DNA of 64,000 bases, taken from assembly GCA_034509735.1 (NCBI GenBank), contig JACGWO010000004.1:18767395-18831394 (forward strand), read 5' to 3'. A program made the position numbers and the translations under genes. This DNA comes from Sesamum alatum (taxonomy: Eukaryota > Streptophyta > Magnoliopsida > Lamiales > Pedaliaceae). The notes beneath the pieces were generated by a model, which worked only from the letters and a program-made list of their open reading frames with translations, did no database searches and was not told where the DNA came from. Position 1 is the stretch's first letter. Each line of letters opens with the position of its first letter. Positions 21,766 through 33,761 of this stretch are shown here, piece after piece.

Positions 21766-23726
21766 CGTATTATCTCAATAAATTATTAAATTGTAACAAT
21801 AAAATATATTAATAACAAGAATATATTGACTAATTTAATAGGCACCTTATAAATAAACGTTATTAATAAAAAAAAAATTAATTTTTTCTCCACTTTAATT
21901 ATTATTTTATATAATAATTGTATTTGTTCTACTTGCAATATATGCATGTTTTTAGTATAAGTAAATCACATTCGTATAAGTGAATTTGGGTCAATATAAT
22001 TCATATACATACATAACAAATACACAAAAAGATTAAAACACACTATATGTATGTGTGTAGGATATACAATGACTAAGACTGTTAAATAAAAAATATATAG
22101 TAATTGATTTTTTTAAACAGAGAAGCAATGCATATAAATATTTAAGTATATGCATCATTTACGATATATATATATATATATATTTATTTAATTTTGACCT
22201 GGTGCTTTTTAAGTGTAGTTTAATGTTTGTTATCAAATATTTGTTCAGTAAAGCTTTTATATTCTCAATAAATGTTGTTTTACATTGATGATCACATTAC
22301 AAGAACAAACAATGAAAATAAACTTTTAGATCTTTCTTATTAATTAGCTCTAATTAAAATAAAGCATAAAAAGAAAATACAATTAATATTGAATTATGGA
22401 ATAAGCATAAAAATCCTTGTTTCTAATTGAACCTTATTTTCATTGAACTTGTGGTTATTCTAAACTTGTTTCACTTATGAAATGATATTGTAATCTTTTT
22501 GGGTTGTGCAAATTTTGAAAAAAAAAATATATTAATTAGTCATATCTTTTTTTTCTTTTATTTTTTTAATCCTTATGTTAACTATGTTTAAAGTTATTTA
22601 TAACATAATTTTCTTCTAATAGCTTCATTATAAGAAAATTATTTTTATTCATCATGTTGTCGAAATAGATTTTAGAACAAAGTCCTAAATTGATTAACCC
22701 ATCTATGAAACGATTTAAGTGGAATAATAAGTATTAATTTTTTTAATTTAGATGATACAAAACTAATTACTTCAATTTTAAATTTTTAATGATCAAAACT
22801 TCAATTTATTAAATATTTAAGAGTTCAATTATTGGTCTAATTACACTTTTAATTAGACATCCATAATATTACTTTATTGCCATATAAAATTGTAGTATTA
22901 TGTAATAATTCAGAAACATATTATCTATGTCTTTTTCTCTAATATTTTCATTAAAAAAAACATGATAAATCAAATTACACTTACACCAGAAAAAAGTATA
23001 TTAAGAAAAATCAAAAACAAATTAGTAATTATTTTAAGTCTCTCTTATTCTTTTATCATTTATCCTTTTTATATTTTCTAGTAGACCATATACGATTTGA
23101 TTAGTCTAATCAAGAAAAAATATGAGAAGAAAATATAATAGTATAAAAAATTACCTTTCTTACTTTTATTTCTTTTTATAATTTGAATGCTTAAAAACTA
23201 AAATAAAAAAAGTTCAAAATTATTTACTCTATTGGGCTCGTTAATATGAATATGTACTTTTACAAATTTAAGTTTATATTACAATAATTATAGTATTATT
23301 CAAGTAAATAAATATATCATCAATAATCAATTGGATAAATAGGATTGAAAAGGTGTATATCCAAATAATATTATAATTTAATATATATTTGTTTACTTAT
23401 TTAATCAGTAGTTCTTTTTGATTTAGTAGCAAAGTTTTAAAGAGTTAAAATTTTATATCTTTTTCGTTATTTTTTCGTATAAATTCATCTTAATTTGTAC
23501 TTTTGAATTATAGTAGATGGACAATATTTAATTAGTGTCAAAAATTAGAAAAGTATCATATTATCGCCCCAGTTATACAAATTATTAATTTAAACAAGTA
23601 CAATTATCTCGTAGGAGGTATTTTATTATGACTATCACCTATGACTAAAATGTTCTTGAAGTCTAGTTTCATACGGATTGATTTGATTTGAAAATCTAAT
23701 GTAATTAAAATATTACGAGAGAATTG

Positions 23727-24008
23727 TTAGAATAGGTGACCGTGAAGCCAATCTGATTGGGCTTATGTAACCTATGTCTGACAGTTTCGGTATTTTAATA
23801 AATATTATGAATAAGAAAGTGATATTCATAAGGGATACATACTTTGTTTGTGTTCACTTATTGCTTTATATTACAAACTGTTCAATGTACAAGCAAAGGG
23901 TGAAATTGCTTCATTTTGGAAGCACAGGGGGGTAAATTGCTATTTTTTTTCATATGGGGATAATTTTCTCATTTGCAATATCATAGGGGGGTAAATTGCG
24001 TTAAACCC
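23727..24008 (+). repeat. LTR-start fragment fused to half a MITE
   Basis: Starting at about 23731, 'ttgttagaataggtgaccg' and the next ~150 bp match the 5' end of the TGTTAG LTRs. Near 23893 it switches to the right half of the foldback MITE family (aaattgcttcatttt, gggggtaaattgctat, catttgcaatatca, gttaaacccc). Both parts are incomplete. They lie inside the Helitron and may have been captured by it or inserted and then partly deleted. Confidence 0.7.
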
Positions 24009-24439
24009 CATGATAGTTATTATATTATTGCCTATTAGAGAAATCAATTTCAAGAAACTTTTTGTATATTTGATAAATCTTGTGGTATAGATATCAATAT
24101 AATCTTATATAATATAAATATCTTGTATGTACAAATTTGTACTTAAACTTAAAAATGAAAGTTGTCTCTGATCAAATGATGATTAAGATTACGAGTTTTA
24201 GTTTAAAATTTCAGTAAACCTAACGCTAGTTGATAACCATTAAAAATCAAATGATTAAATTCATTTAAAAAATCACTTAATTATTTAATAGCTCCTTTGA
24301 ATCTTCTATTATGTTTCATTGGACTTATGATTTTCAATTTTACAAAAGTAGGTGTTTTATATTTTAGATATTTTTCTCTTATAAATTTTTAGATTTTAAA
24401 ATTAATTCTCTCCCTGAGGCTAGGTTTCGTTATGCACGC

Positions 24440-25180
24440 GTATTGACTGTGCCTGGGCATGTAAAAAGTGTATTTTTTGAACAATTTTGCCCTTCCCTCT
24501 CTCCTTAGATTACATATAATATATATAATTTAACAAATCTTAAAATAATAGAAATATATATTCATAATAAAATATTATTTTATATAAATATATAATAATA
24601 TCAATATTTTTAATATAATATTTTTTAATATGAAAAAATTAATTTTTTTTTAAAAAAAAAACTGAGAGATAGAGAGTGGTGGCGGCGAAGCCGCCGCAGC
24701 AGAGGAGGGCGCAGCGAGGCGGCGTTGCCGTGCCCTCCTCACCACTGGGCGACGACGGTCGCCCAGCTAGGGCGATCGCGTCGCCCCCGACATCGTCGCT
24801 GTCACCCATCGCTGCGAGGGTGACCACATCGCCCTCGAAATCTGGGCAACACCGTCGCCCAGACCAGATCTTGGTGACACCGTCGCCCCCTCTACGGGGG
24901 GTGGGCGAAGGGGAAAGAGGGAAGGGGGAAGGGGGGAGTGTGGGGGTGGGGACAGGGGTTGGGTTTTTGTTTTTTTTTTTAAAAATAATAATTTGATTTT
25001 ATAAAGTATAAAATTTTAATTTTATATATTGTGGATATATTATAATTTATAAATATATTTTAATTAAAATTTATTTAATATATTATATTAATATAAAATT
25101 TTAAATGTGAGGAGCATTTTAGTTATTGTTCCTAAAAATATGTGTTTAGGTTGACCAGGGGGCGATGTGATTCATTGTTT
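24440..25180. mobile_element. Possible TIR element carrying a GC-rich gene-like fragment
   Basis: An abrupt GC-rich block (about 24661-24960) sits in very AT-rich DNA. Its plus-strand frame 24676-24996 has strong codon-like composition (A/R/P/S-rich, low complexity), and I recognise no domain. Flanks look like inverted repeats: left 'gcctgggcatg...aaaaagtgtattttttgaacaattttgccc', right (minus strand) 'cccctggtcaacc...aaacacatatttttaggaacaat'. That is the layout of a Pack-MULE or similar element with a captured exon. The inverted-repeat match is imperfect and I could not define a TSD. Confidence 0.4.
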
Positions 25181-26480
25181 GTGAGTTTAGAATTAATATT
25201 AGAAAGAAAATTAATTCTAAAACCACTTATGAAATAATTATCATATTCTAAGTTTGTTTTTCATAAATAATTGATTTTATGATAAACTTATATAATGTGC
25301 TTGTTTCTCACTAAAGTTTATTTTCGTTGAACTTGCGGTATTATACTATTAATTAGGTACCCCGGAATATACTTTATGGTCATATGAAATTATAATTTAT
25401 ATGCAATTTTAATATTTTGAATCAACAAAAAATAAATATAAAAACATCTCAAGTTGCTCATGTTTTTATAATATCTTATTATAAAATAACTTACATTAAA
25501 TTAATGGCAAATTGTCCCATGAATTGCTTTCTTTACTTTCAAACAGATGCTTCTACAAGTTTCTAATTAAAGCGTTTCTTCTTCTAATTATATAACCTAT
25601 ATATTTTTCCTAGTTAGTATTAAGATTTTTAACTCATTATATTTAATAATTTATAACTAAAACTCTGTATTATGAATGTAATCATTTATTACAATTGTTA
25701 TTTATTATAATTCGATCTCAATTCAACGATCTAAGTAATTAACAATTATTACAAAATTACTTATTGTACACATAAATTTATAATTTAATATTCTATATAT
25801 GCTTGACATTACGAAAAAGAAAGAAACATAAAACATGGCAACTCGTTCACACTTTTATAATATATACATAGATATAGACAATATTATCTATGGTTGTATG
25901 CCCGTTCTTTCTTTTTTTTTCATTTCTTTTTTTCAGAAAAAAATATATGTGTGGTGATGGTTTAAGAGTAACATTTACACATTTTGATATTTTTTTACAA
26001 TGAGCGATTTTTATCGTATATTATTGAAAAAGTAAAATATGTACACTGTCATTTTTTTCTATTATATTAGAGATGATTAAAGAATCATATAAGGTACCTA
26101 TTAATGATATCTGAAATGCTCAAATTACAGTTTAGTCTATCTTACAACAAAAAGTATTCACTCTACATGATAAGTAATTTAATTGATGATTCTCATATTT
26201 CTTTTAACCTATTTTACTCTTCAAAATGTTTGCTTTACATGACAATTCATTTAATTAATATCATTTGTCATCTAACCTCTATATTTTAATATGTCTAGTG
26301 ATCTGACTAATTCTCATTGAAATTTTATGCTAGAAAAATTCTCAACATTAAATCCTTTCAATTTTCATGATTATTTCTAGTCATTTCATGTTATATAATT
26401 GGGCTATTTTTAATCTAGTAAGTGTATTATATTATGAATATAATATACAAAAAAATAATATGGGTAAATAAGTATAATAT

Positions 26481-26615
26481 GAAAAGTAATTAATAGGAAT
26501 AACTATGGAGAATGTGAAAGTAATTAATAGGAATAACTATGGATAATGTGAAAGTAATTAATAAGAGTAAATATATATAATATGAAAAGTAATTAATAGG
26601 ACTAAATAAATATAT
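26481..26615 (+). repeat. 34-bp minisatellite, four units
   Basis: Four consecutive copies of a 34-35 bp unit beginning 'gaaa(a)gtaattaatagga', at 26481, 26516, 26550 and 26584, increasingly diverged to the right. It lies near the Helitron 5' end. There are no spacers and no dyad, so it is an ordinary tandem repeat. Confidence 0.85.
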
Positions 26616-26767
26616 TATTTTATATTTTTATCCTTAAAAAAATAATATTACAAGACTACTTTAGTCCAATAAAAAAAACAAAGAAATCAAAATCCCTATT
26701 CATACTTTTATATAGATATAAATATAGATAGATATAGATATAGAAGTTAGATATAGATAGATATAGA

Positions 26768-27983
26768 TTAAAAGGGAAGCCCATGCACATTAAATCCATA
26801 AATCCTACTTATGAACTCAAGCCCCATTAATCTAATTAATCCATGCAGGCTTAAATCTCCAAGAAGTATAATTTAAATCTATTAAACTAAACCTTCTCGC
26901 GGAATTAATTCCAAATTGACTGCTTTCACCTCCGGTGAATTGGGTGTGACTCTTTAGGTTCACCCTCAGCTAGACTTGGACCTACTTCTTGTTATCTGAT
27001 AACCAAAGTAGTCCGTCATCATGGGTGGCTGTCTAGCAATGGTGCATGGAACTAGAGACTAGGTGAATATGTGGCATGAACATTTAGGTTCCTAGTTACA
27101 TACATGTACGGTCCTATTGTTGCCTCCTTAGTCTAGGGCATGGAATAGGACGTCGGTTCCCATCCTTGACTTAGGCATCTCTTCTTCAAACTTGAGATAG
27201 GTTTAACTCTATGATTGACGTAGAAAATCCTTTCCCACTCAATGAAATGCTATGGCCATAGACTTTGAGAGTCTAAACCATCTCAGAGCGCATAGGAGAT
27301 CTCGTTGTCATAATCTTTTACAGGGGACAGATCCTATCTTGAAATCCACCGTCCTCTTTACGTACTCCGACTGCGCTGAACAAGGCTTATGATGACTATG
27401 TCTTATGACACAATCACCGCTCGCCATATCCAAGATATAACCTTCGTATGTAAGCGACTGTCGTGATTCCTCAAGTTCGAGGACTAATCCCGTACTATCA
27501 GAACTGGGAATATAAGTCATACCGACCAAGCCCGTATAGCTTCCATATGACAATTCTGAGTCACCTCAATCAGCCGACACCCTTGTCAACTAACCATTAA
27601 TATTGCATAGACGTCCAACGTCTGTCACAGATGAAACACGGTACTCATCCAATGAAGCAATCCTTAGTGCAAGTCTCTATAGGGCCCTCGATACCTAATC
27701 TCGAGGTCCTCGACTTGGAGTGTTTCCGACTGATCCGCTGAAGTTGGTTCCATGACCGCCAACCTATGCGCAGTTCAACTTTTTGGATTCATATGATATG
27801 TCTGTGGGCATTTATTGTGACACCAAAATCACGTTCAATGCTAGGAGTAAGCACAACAAACTCATTGCTGCCTATGATGAATGCTTACTATAATCATCAA
27901 CATGATATTACTTTCGTTCAAAGATTGGTGAATAGTTCTCAAAATAGCCAACCACATTGACTTTTTGGTCACCTATTCTAACA
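26768..27983 (-). repeat. Element B 3' LTR, proximal part
   Basis: Continues the LTR after the Helitron and matches 35586-36818 of the 5' LTR closely ('taaatccataaatcc', 'gactctttaggttcaccct', 'gtccgtcatcatgggtggc', 'ctagggcatggaataggac', 'gggacagatcctatcttg'). The minus-strand LTR start TGTTAGAATAGGTGACC lies at 27983-27967. A minus-strand polypurine tract abuts it. Confidence 0.9.
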
Positions 27984-27996
27984 ATCTCCCACTTGA
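27984..27996 (-). promoter_or_regulatory. Element B polypurine tract
   Basis: Minus-strand TCAAGTGGGAGAT immediately precedes the 3' LTR, the same 13 bases as at 45122, 53933 and 58721. It would prime plus-strand DNA synthesis during reverse transcription. Confidence 0.85.
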
Positions 27997-30300
27997 CCAT
28001 TAAGTCAATTACCCACTTTGTTCAGAACCATCTGAGAATGAATAATCTACGATACCGACTGAGGTCTAATGAGTCTACTATATTTTCTTGCTGAAGTAAT
28101 ACCGTCCAACCGTGTTACCCCTCCCTACCATCGCCGCTTAGAGATGGTGGTTGTCTAAGAATTTTCCATGAATCTTGTGAAGAGATCTCGGGCCATAACT
28201 TTTTTCATAGCCTGGTTGTTTGCCATCTAGGCAACAATTAGCTCGGTCGTGCTAGGCACCACGCCTAACCTGTGGACGTGATTTTCATCCATAACTACTA
28301 TCCAATGCAATCAACTTTTTTGTGAAGCCCTTATGGTCTCCTGCTTGAAAAACCCCTTCAAGCTATCATAATCATCATTGAGTCTAACTGTTCATACTTT
28401 TGAGACTAACCATTTTCACTATGCTCTGGAAGCTAGTATCGCTCTAGTCTTCCAAAACAACTCTCCACAGACGGTACATTGAGAACACATTTTTAGTCCT
28501 TATTCAGGTCTTAAGGATTATTTTTGACTGTTGTCTTCAACTCCTCAGTGCATTACCGATTTTTGTTGAGTCATGCAAGAAGCATACTCAACATCAGATC
28601 CCATGCACCGACTAAACGTATCTCATCTTTATCTAGGGTTAAGACGTAGGGGATACTCAACATTGAAGCCTTCTCATTAGTCTACCATGACTAAGTTTTG
28701 AATGGCTTAATACTTTATTCATAGTATCTAAGCTTTCTAATCAGTCTAATCACGATTGAGTCTCGAACAACTTATCCCTCTACATATCTGAGCTTTCTCA
28801 TCAGTCTATCATGATTGAGTCTTTGATAAGCTCAATCCACGACATGTATGTGGGAACCCTAAATTTTCATGGAGAATTTTCGTGAGCTACGGTTGTCTTT
28901 TAGTGATTCCTAACGTCTTGTATTCATCCATGATGAACAAGACATTACACACTTAAACACTTGGAACACAATTTATACTCCCACTGATCACCTACGTTGT
29001 TCAAAACCGAGTCATACTCCGTATGAGCCCGTCAAAATGATTATTCCAGTTATGCGGTGTTTCAAACCTTGTTTGAATTTTCTAGCGGTAACTATGGCGC
29101 ATCCCTATAAATCCGACTATGATGTCCAACATCACATTCCGCAGGTCGTTTGGACCATTATTCAAATTTGACCGAACTTATCCCGACCACTCGTACCTCT
29201 AAACATTTAGGTTTGTTCTTAAGGGGACTGGAATATGATCAGTTAAGTTAGAAATGCGATTATAAGCAATGTTAGCATTATTTTGCCGTAAACCTGTACA
29301 AATCAGACACTAAGTCTAACTTGTCTTCCACTAGTCTCTTGACGTATGTAGGATCCTCCTACATGCTCAAGGACTTTGTTGGACACAATCTTGCCAAACC
29401 ATGGCACCACAGTGTGTGACTCCTAGCAAAATACCATGTTCCTCACGTTGGCAATTTTTGAGTCCACGTCTACACGGGCTGAGGTAATTTGGTGAAACTT
29501 CGATCGACCTCCATCCAACGAGGCTCGATCGCTCCCTTTATCAGAGACCATCATACTTGGCCTTTACAGGAAGCATTTCGTTGATAATTCTATTCTCAAC
29601 TGGATGCTCAAGAACTCCCACTAAATACACGGCCTTTTCGATCCTATCGAAATAGGTTTAATTTTGCAACCATTTTTGGTTCACCACCTCAAGTCTAATT
29701 CCCAAACCTCCTATGGGAATTTTAGACTTGTGAACCCCCTCATGGTCGTATGTATTCAGTAACCTACAGTTATCTTACTGGATCCCATCCAATAGACTAT
29801 TTAGCAAGTCTAATTTGTCCAACAAAGTGCTTTTGGACTTTTTCTTCTTCAGAAAAGACTTGCAAATTTAGTCATTTCAAATCGTCTATTGCTAGATTCC
29901 TCGAACTTTCCAATTTACTTATCTTTAGTAAGAAAAAGACGCCCTGGCCTCTTGCGAATGCCAAATCTGTAAGTTGGTCTTGATTAATCTGATTAGATCA
30001 TTTGAATTTTGAGTATTCATAAACCTTTTATGGGAATTTGTTCTAGGAATTTACGTGTAAACACTAGCAAACATGAATCAATATTCAATAATTTTGTTGA
30101 TCAAATATGTATGAAATAAAATATTTGTCCAAATAAGAGACATACTTTTGATCATGCTAGGTTACGTAATTCCTATAAAGTATCCTAACATGATCACGAT
30201 TATAGGCCTAACAAGTCTCTAGCCCTTTTCAGCAATGGCCTTGCCATTGTTGAATCCTAGAACTATTCTTGGCTGTCTAATCCTTATCACCTCCGGCAAA
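27997..30300 (-). pseudogene. Element B degenerate pol region
   Basis: No intact domain remains. The sequence is collinear with A2 51640-53932, read in reverse (e.g. 'tagtcatggtagac', 'ctttgataaagggagcgatcg', 'cgcataactggaat'). It includes the same three-unit 60-65 bp repeat (about 28640-28830). Short Copia RT/RNase H-like words can be found in A2's version but with pieces missing, so this is a decayed Copia pol shared by the family. Confidence 0.6.
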
Positions 30301-31100
30301 CCACCAGCAGATTTGTGACAAGAACGATTACGCAATACAAAAGAGAGTATAGTGATCATGTCAATACTCAACTCAAATTTTACCTCCATTGGAGAGAGAG
30401 TTCAGAACACTCCCTCTTTCAAGGGCCCTCTTTATGGCAATTAACCTTTTCCTCTTTCCTATAACTCTGCCTTGCAGTGTAATAGGAATAGCACTCGAAG
30501 TGCTAGCAACTGATGTCTCCTTAGCCCTCTTCCTCTTTTGGCGTCAGGCACCCTTGCCTTTCGCTATAGAGGTTGAAGCCTCTCCTATTAGTACCGACGA
30601 CGCTGATTTACAATCGTTGCCTCGTATTGGACAACACATTTATTAACCCATGAAAATCTCGTTCAAGCTTATTCATGTTGTAGTTGAAAATAAATTGTTC
30701 GTAGGAGGGAGGAAGAGCAAGTCAATGTATGTCTCTATTTCAAGATCGACATGGAGGTCTTTTAAGCTTCTCCACGAGGGATAGCTTCATCACTCCATGT
30801 TCATGTACAGAGCCCTTTCGTTATCTTAGCTACAAAAATTCCTTCGTTGCATTATATCATACATGCTAGTTCGGTACCGCATAGACATTATGCAAACGAA
30901 GCATAGTTGAGCCAACATCATCATGCTTATCGTACTGCTTCTAGATTTGGTTTATCATCGAGGCCAGTACGATGTTGCAGACTTGCCGGTGGTCGTCCTT
31001 CAACTTCTTGAATGCCAAGCGTTGCTTTAGTTATCGACCCCTTCGGCAAGGGTTGAGGAATGTCCTCATCCGGCATGTGAGTTAGGTTCTGAAAATCTAA
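30301..31100 (-). pseudogene. Element B degenerate Copia gag
   Basis: Minus-strand reading near 30640-30480 gives VQYEATI, then GEASTSIAKGKGA and KRKRAKETS, the basic tail of a plant Copia gag before the zinc knuckle. Upstream, near 31030-30960, comes the TLGVQKLKDDHRQV-type block seen in A2. Stops and indels break it throughout. Confidence 0.65.
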
Positions 31101-33761
31101 AACCATCTTAAGATTTCATAGCCAATTCGTATAGTTGGTTCCATTCAATTAACCTCTAATATTGGACTTAGTGGATACTTAGAAATTCACAACATATATA
31201 TATATATATATATAAAGCTGAAAATAGTAGGCAGAATGAAGCAATATTGAATCTAAGTTAAGACTCAATCTTTAGTCCTCAACCTCTCCCTCTATTTTTA
31301 CGAAAGCCCATCACTCTCAAATAGGGTTACGGGAAATGGATTCCTAGTGGGCTTGGGGTCCACAAGCGAAATTCTCCATACCCCAGTTTTATGATTCGCA
31401 TGAAAAATAACCTTGTGGGAGGTATTCCATACAATTCTCGTCCAACGAAATTCCCAAGTTGTTTTTACCTTGCCTTTTCACGTGATCTCGAGGACTCCAC
31501 GCGAATCATGTTACTCGGCATTAGACCCAACCCATCAACCGAATCATAGCACTCTTTCTTGCCCCAAATGACTCGTGAGACAGGGAAACGGGAATGTATT
31601 CACTTCGTTCACAACAACCATACAGTTAATTTTCAGTCCAAAAGACGTGCCAGAACTCGTGAGACCACGCAATTGGGTGAAACTAGCTTCCTCACTTTGT
31701 CATGGATGGAAGGTTTGGATAAACAATGTGAGTTCTAGTCCATTTATTAGGGGTCTAATATTTTTAACCTGGTCCAACCAAGTGAGAGTTTTAACAGAAC
31801 GAGACCTCATCACATTTAATGGGTGTTTTGCATGCGTAATTATAGGAATATTCTAAGCATAAATGTAAACACACATGAAGCATATAGAACACTCAAAGCA
31901 TATAAGACGCATCGCATGAATAATAAAACCTAGCACGTCCTGTAGGATGATCACAAGCCCGAACTTATGCGACCCACTGAGCCCGCAGTGGATCTATGGT
32001 CAATCTAAGGGTAGGCCTACGCTATTACAAGATTTTTATAACCCATTACATACGATGGGACTTGTAAATCCTCTTCATCTTGGGCTCTCCATCGTGGGCC
32101 TCACCGGGCCTCTTCTCCGTGGATCCTCCATGGGCCAACCGATGGCCTCCTCCATGGGCCTCCGACGCCTTGGGCTTGTCATCTCTTTTAGCCTTTTATT
32201 TAAAAATAAAACCTCACTCCTAATCTACACTAATTACATCATAAAAAATAAGAAACTTCAATCAGCAGTTGGCGGGAGTAGATTAGGAGGGAGGAAGAAA
32301 GCCTTATTATTTTAAGGCAAAAACGATAGAGGTAAGAAGATACAAAGAGGCACGTAGGCCCCAACCCAACAAATAAATTTAAATAAACCATACATGCGTT
32401 CTAAGGGCTTTGTGATCATCCTTTGTCAATCCAATTAACGGAAACAACATAAATACACATCTCACGTAAAACATGCTATTTAAACATTTCTGATATCCAT
32501 TACCATAAAATAAGTGCAGAAATTACATGCAAAATATACACACCAAACATTGGATAATGGTGCAACCTATGCACAATGATTTTTGTTGGAAAATCCGTTT
32601 CCATAATTAACAAGGCAACATTAATTCTAGAAAATAACCAATCTCAACTAAAATTAAAATGTCCCAAGTTAATCAGTTCAGAAAATTTCCCAGAATAATA
32701 CAGAAAAATTAGATTTCTTGAAACGCACGAAAAATGACGAAAACCCGAGAAACAGCTCAGCACTGCCTGGAAGGCGCGCGCGCAATGCACGCGTAGCTTG
32801 CGCAGGCGCACTCCTCATGCGGCCGTTGCGCAGCAGCGCACCCACGGTGCAGTGCACACGCTTGCGCGTACAGGCCCTCGCAGGCGATCGCCTGCCTGCC
32901 GGCTGCCTTCATATTTCATGTTTTAACGTTTTGTCTTGCAACTTCTTTTCTAAAACACAAAATCATTAATTCAAGAATATAACCACATATTCAAGAATCC
33001 CAAAATCCAATCTTTGTGCAATACTAACACATGTCAAAAATCAACACATTTTCATGCTACACAAATAACCATGATGTCCAACAACATAAAAACACAAAAT
33101 AAATGCGAAATTTTACACATGAATTTTGATCATTGGTGCAATCATTGCAAAGATAATTCTTGTTAGGAAACCCTTTCCTCGTTAACAAAGAAATATTTAT
33201 CTTTAGAAAATTTCAAATCTCAACCAAAAACAAATAGCTCAAGTTACCGGGTTCAGAAAATAGCCATAAAAATGTTCAGGAAAAATAGTATTGAAAAACG
33301 CACCAAAAATTGGGAAAAATGGAAAACGGCACCGGCCAGGTACGCAAAAAACGGAAAACGGTACCAGCCGACCCTGCCAGGCGCGCGCGCACAGCGCGGC
33401 ACCAGCGCCTGCCTCGCGCGCCTGGGCCTGGCGCACGCGCTTATGCCTGCACCCGCGGCCACGCGCGCTGGGCACACTAGCCGGCGCTCCCAGGCCCCTG
33501 CCTACACGCACACCCGGCCGCGCCCCTACACGCATGGCCAGCGTGTTGCTGCTGCCAACGTGCCGTTTTTCACCTCTTTGTGCTCTTTTCATGCAATTTT
33601 CTGAACTACAAGATACTTCCTACCAAGAACATGTATATACACATTCAATAAATCCAAGATAAAAAAGAAAAAATCTCATGCAAAATTAAACGCCAAACAA
33701 GGTCTACGCTAAAACATGCTTCAAACATAAAATTAAAACATGTTAAGCATGCTTAATCACA
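31101..33761 (-). other. Element B long non-coding leader with two GC-rich blocks
   Basis: About 2.7 kb between LTR and gag with no supportable ORF. It is collinear with the A2 leader (48640-50975), including the 'MITSPNLCDPLS'-encoding block at 31947-32100 (mirrored at 50094-49940). The LTR-proximal part holds two related units (about 32560-32960 and 33100-33600). Each has 'ggaaaccctttcc...', 'gttcagaaaat', 'gaaaaacgcacgaaaa' and then a GC-rich block with gcgcgcgc (32773-32890, 33360-33530). The PBS and ~60 bp next to it are absent. Confidence 0.65.

Larger units (their letters stand above)
21739..26767 (-). mobile_element. Non-autonomous Helitron, 5.03 kb
   Basis: Comparison with the intact LTR at 35570 shows an exact insertion between host A and T (minus strand ...cccttttaA / Ttagatt...) with no target duplication. 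On the minus strand the insert starts TCTATATCTATC. It ends with a hairpin (ACGTGC-AAC-GCACGT, 21751-21765) nine bases before a terminal CTAG, next to host T. TC...hairpin...CTRR and A/T insertion are the Helitron hallmarks. No Rep/helicase ORF is present; the body is AT-rich and non-coding apart from embedded fragments (23727-24008, ~24440-25180, 26481-26615). Transposition would need an autonomous partner. Confidence 0.8.

Noticed and set aside
26481..26615. Regular short repeats that could suggest a CRISPR-like array
   Set aside because: Direct tandem units without spacers in a plant Helitron; plain minisatellite.
31947..32315. 122-codon frame shared with 49804-50094
   Set aside because: Antisense to the retroelement leader, with different C-terminal halves; shared because the leaders are homologous, not as a supported gene.
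33239..33662. Overlapping GC-rich open frames on both strands (up to 123 codons)
   Set aside because: High GC removes stops in all frames; the proteins are A/R/P-rich without domains; the segment is retroelement leader.
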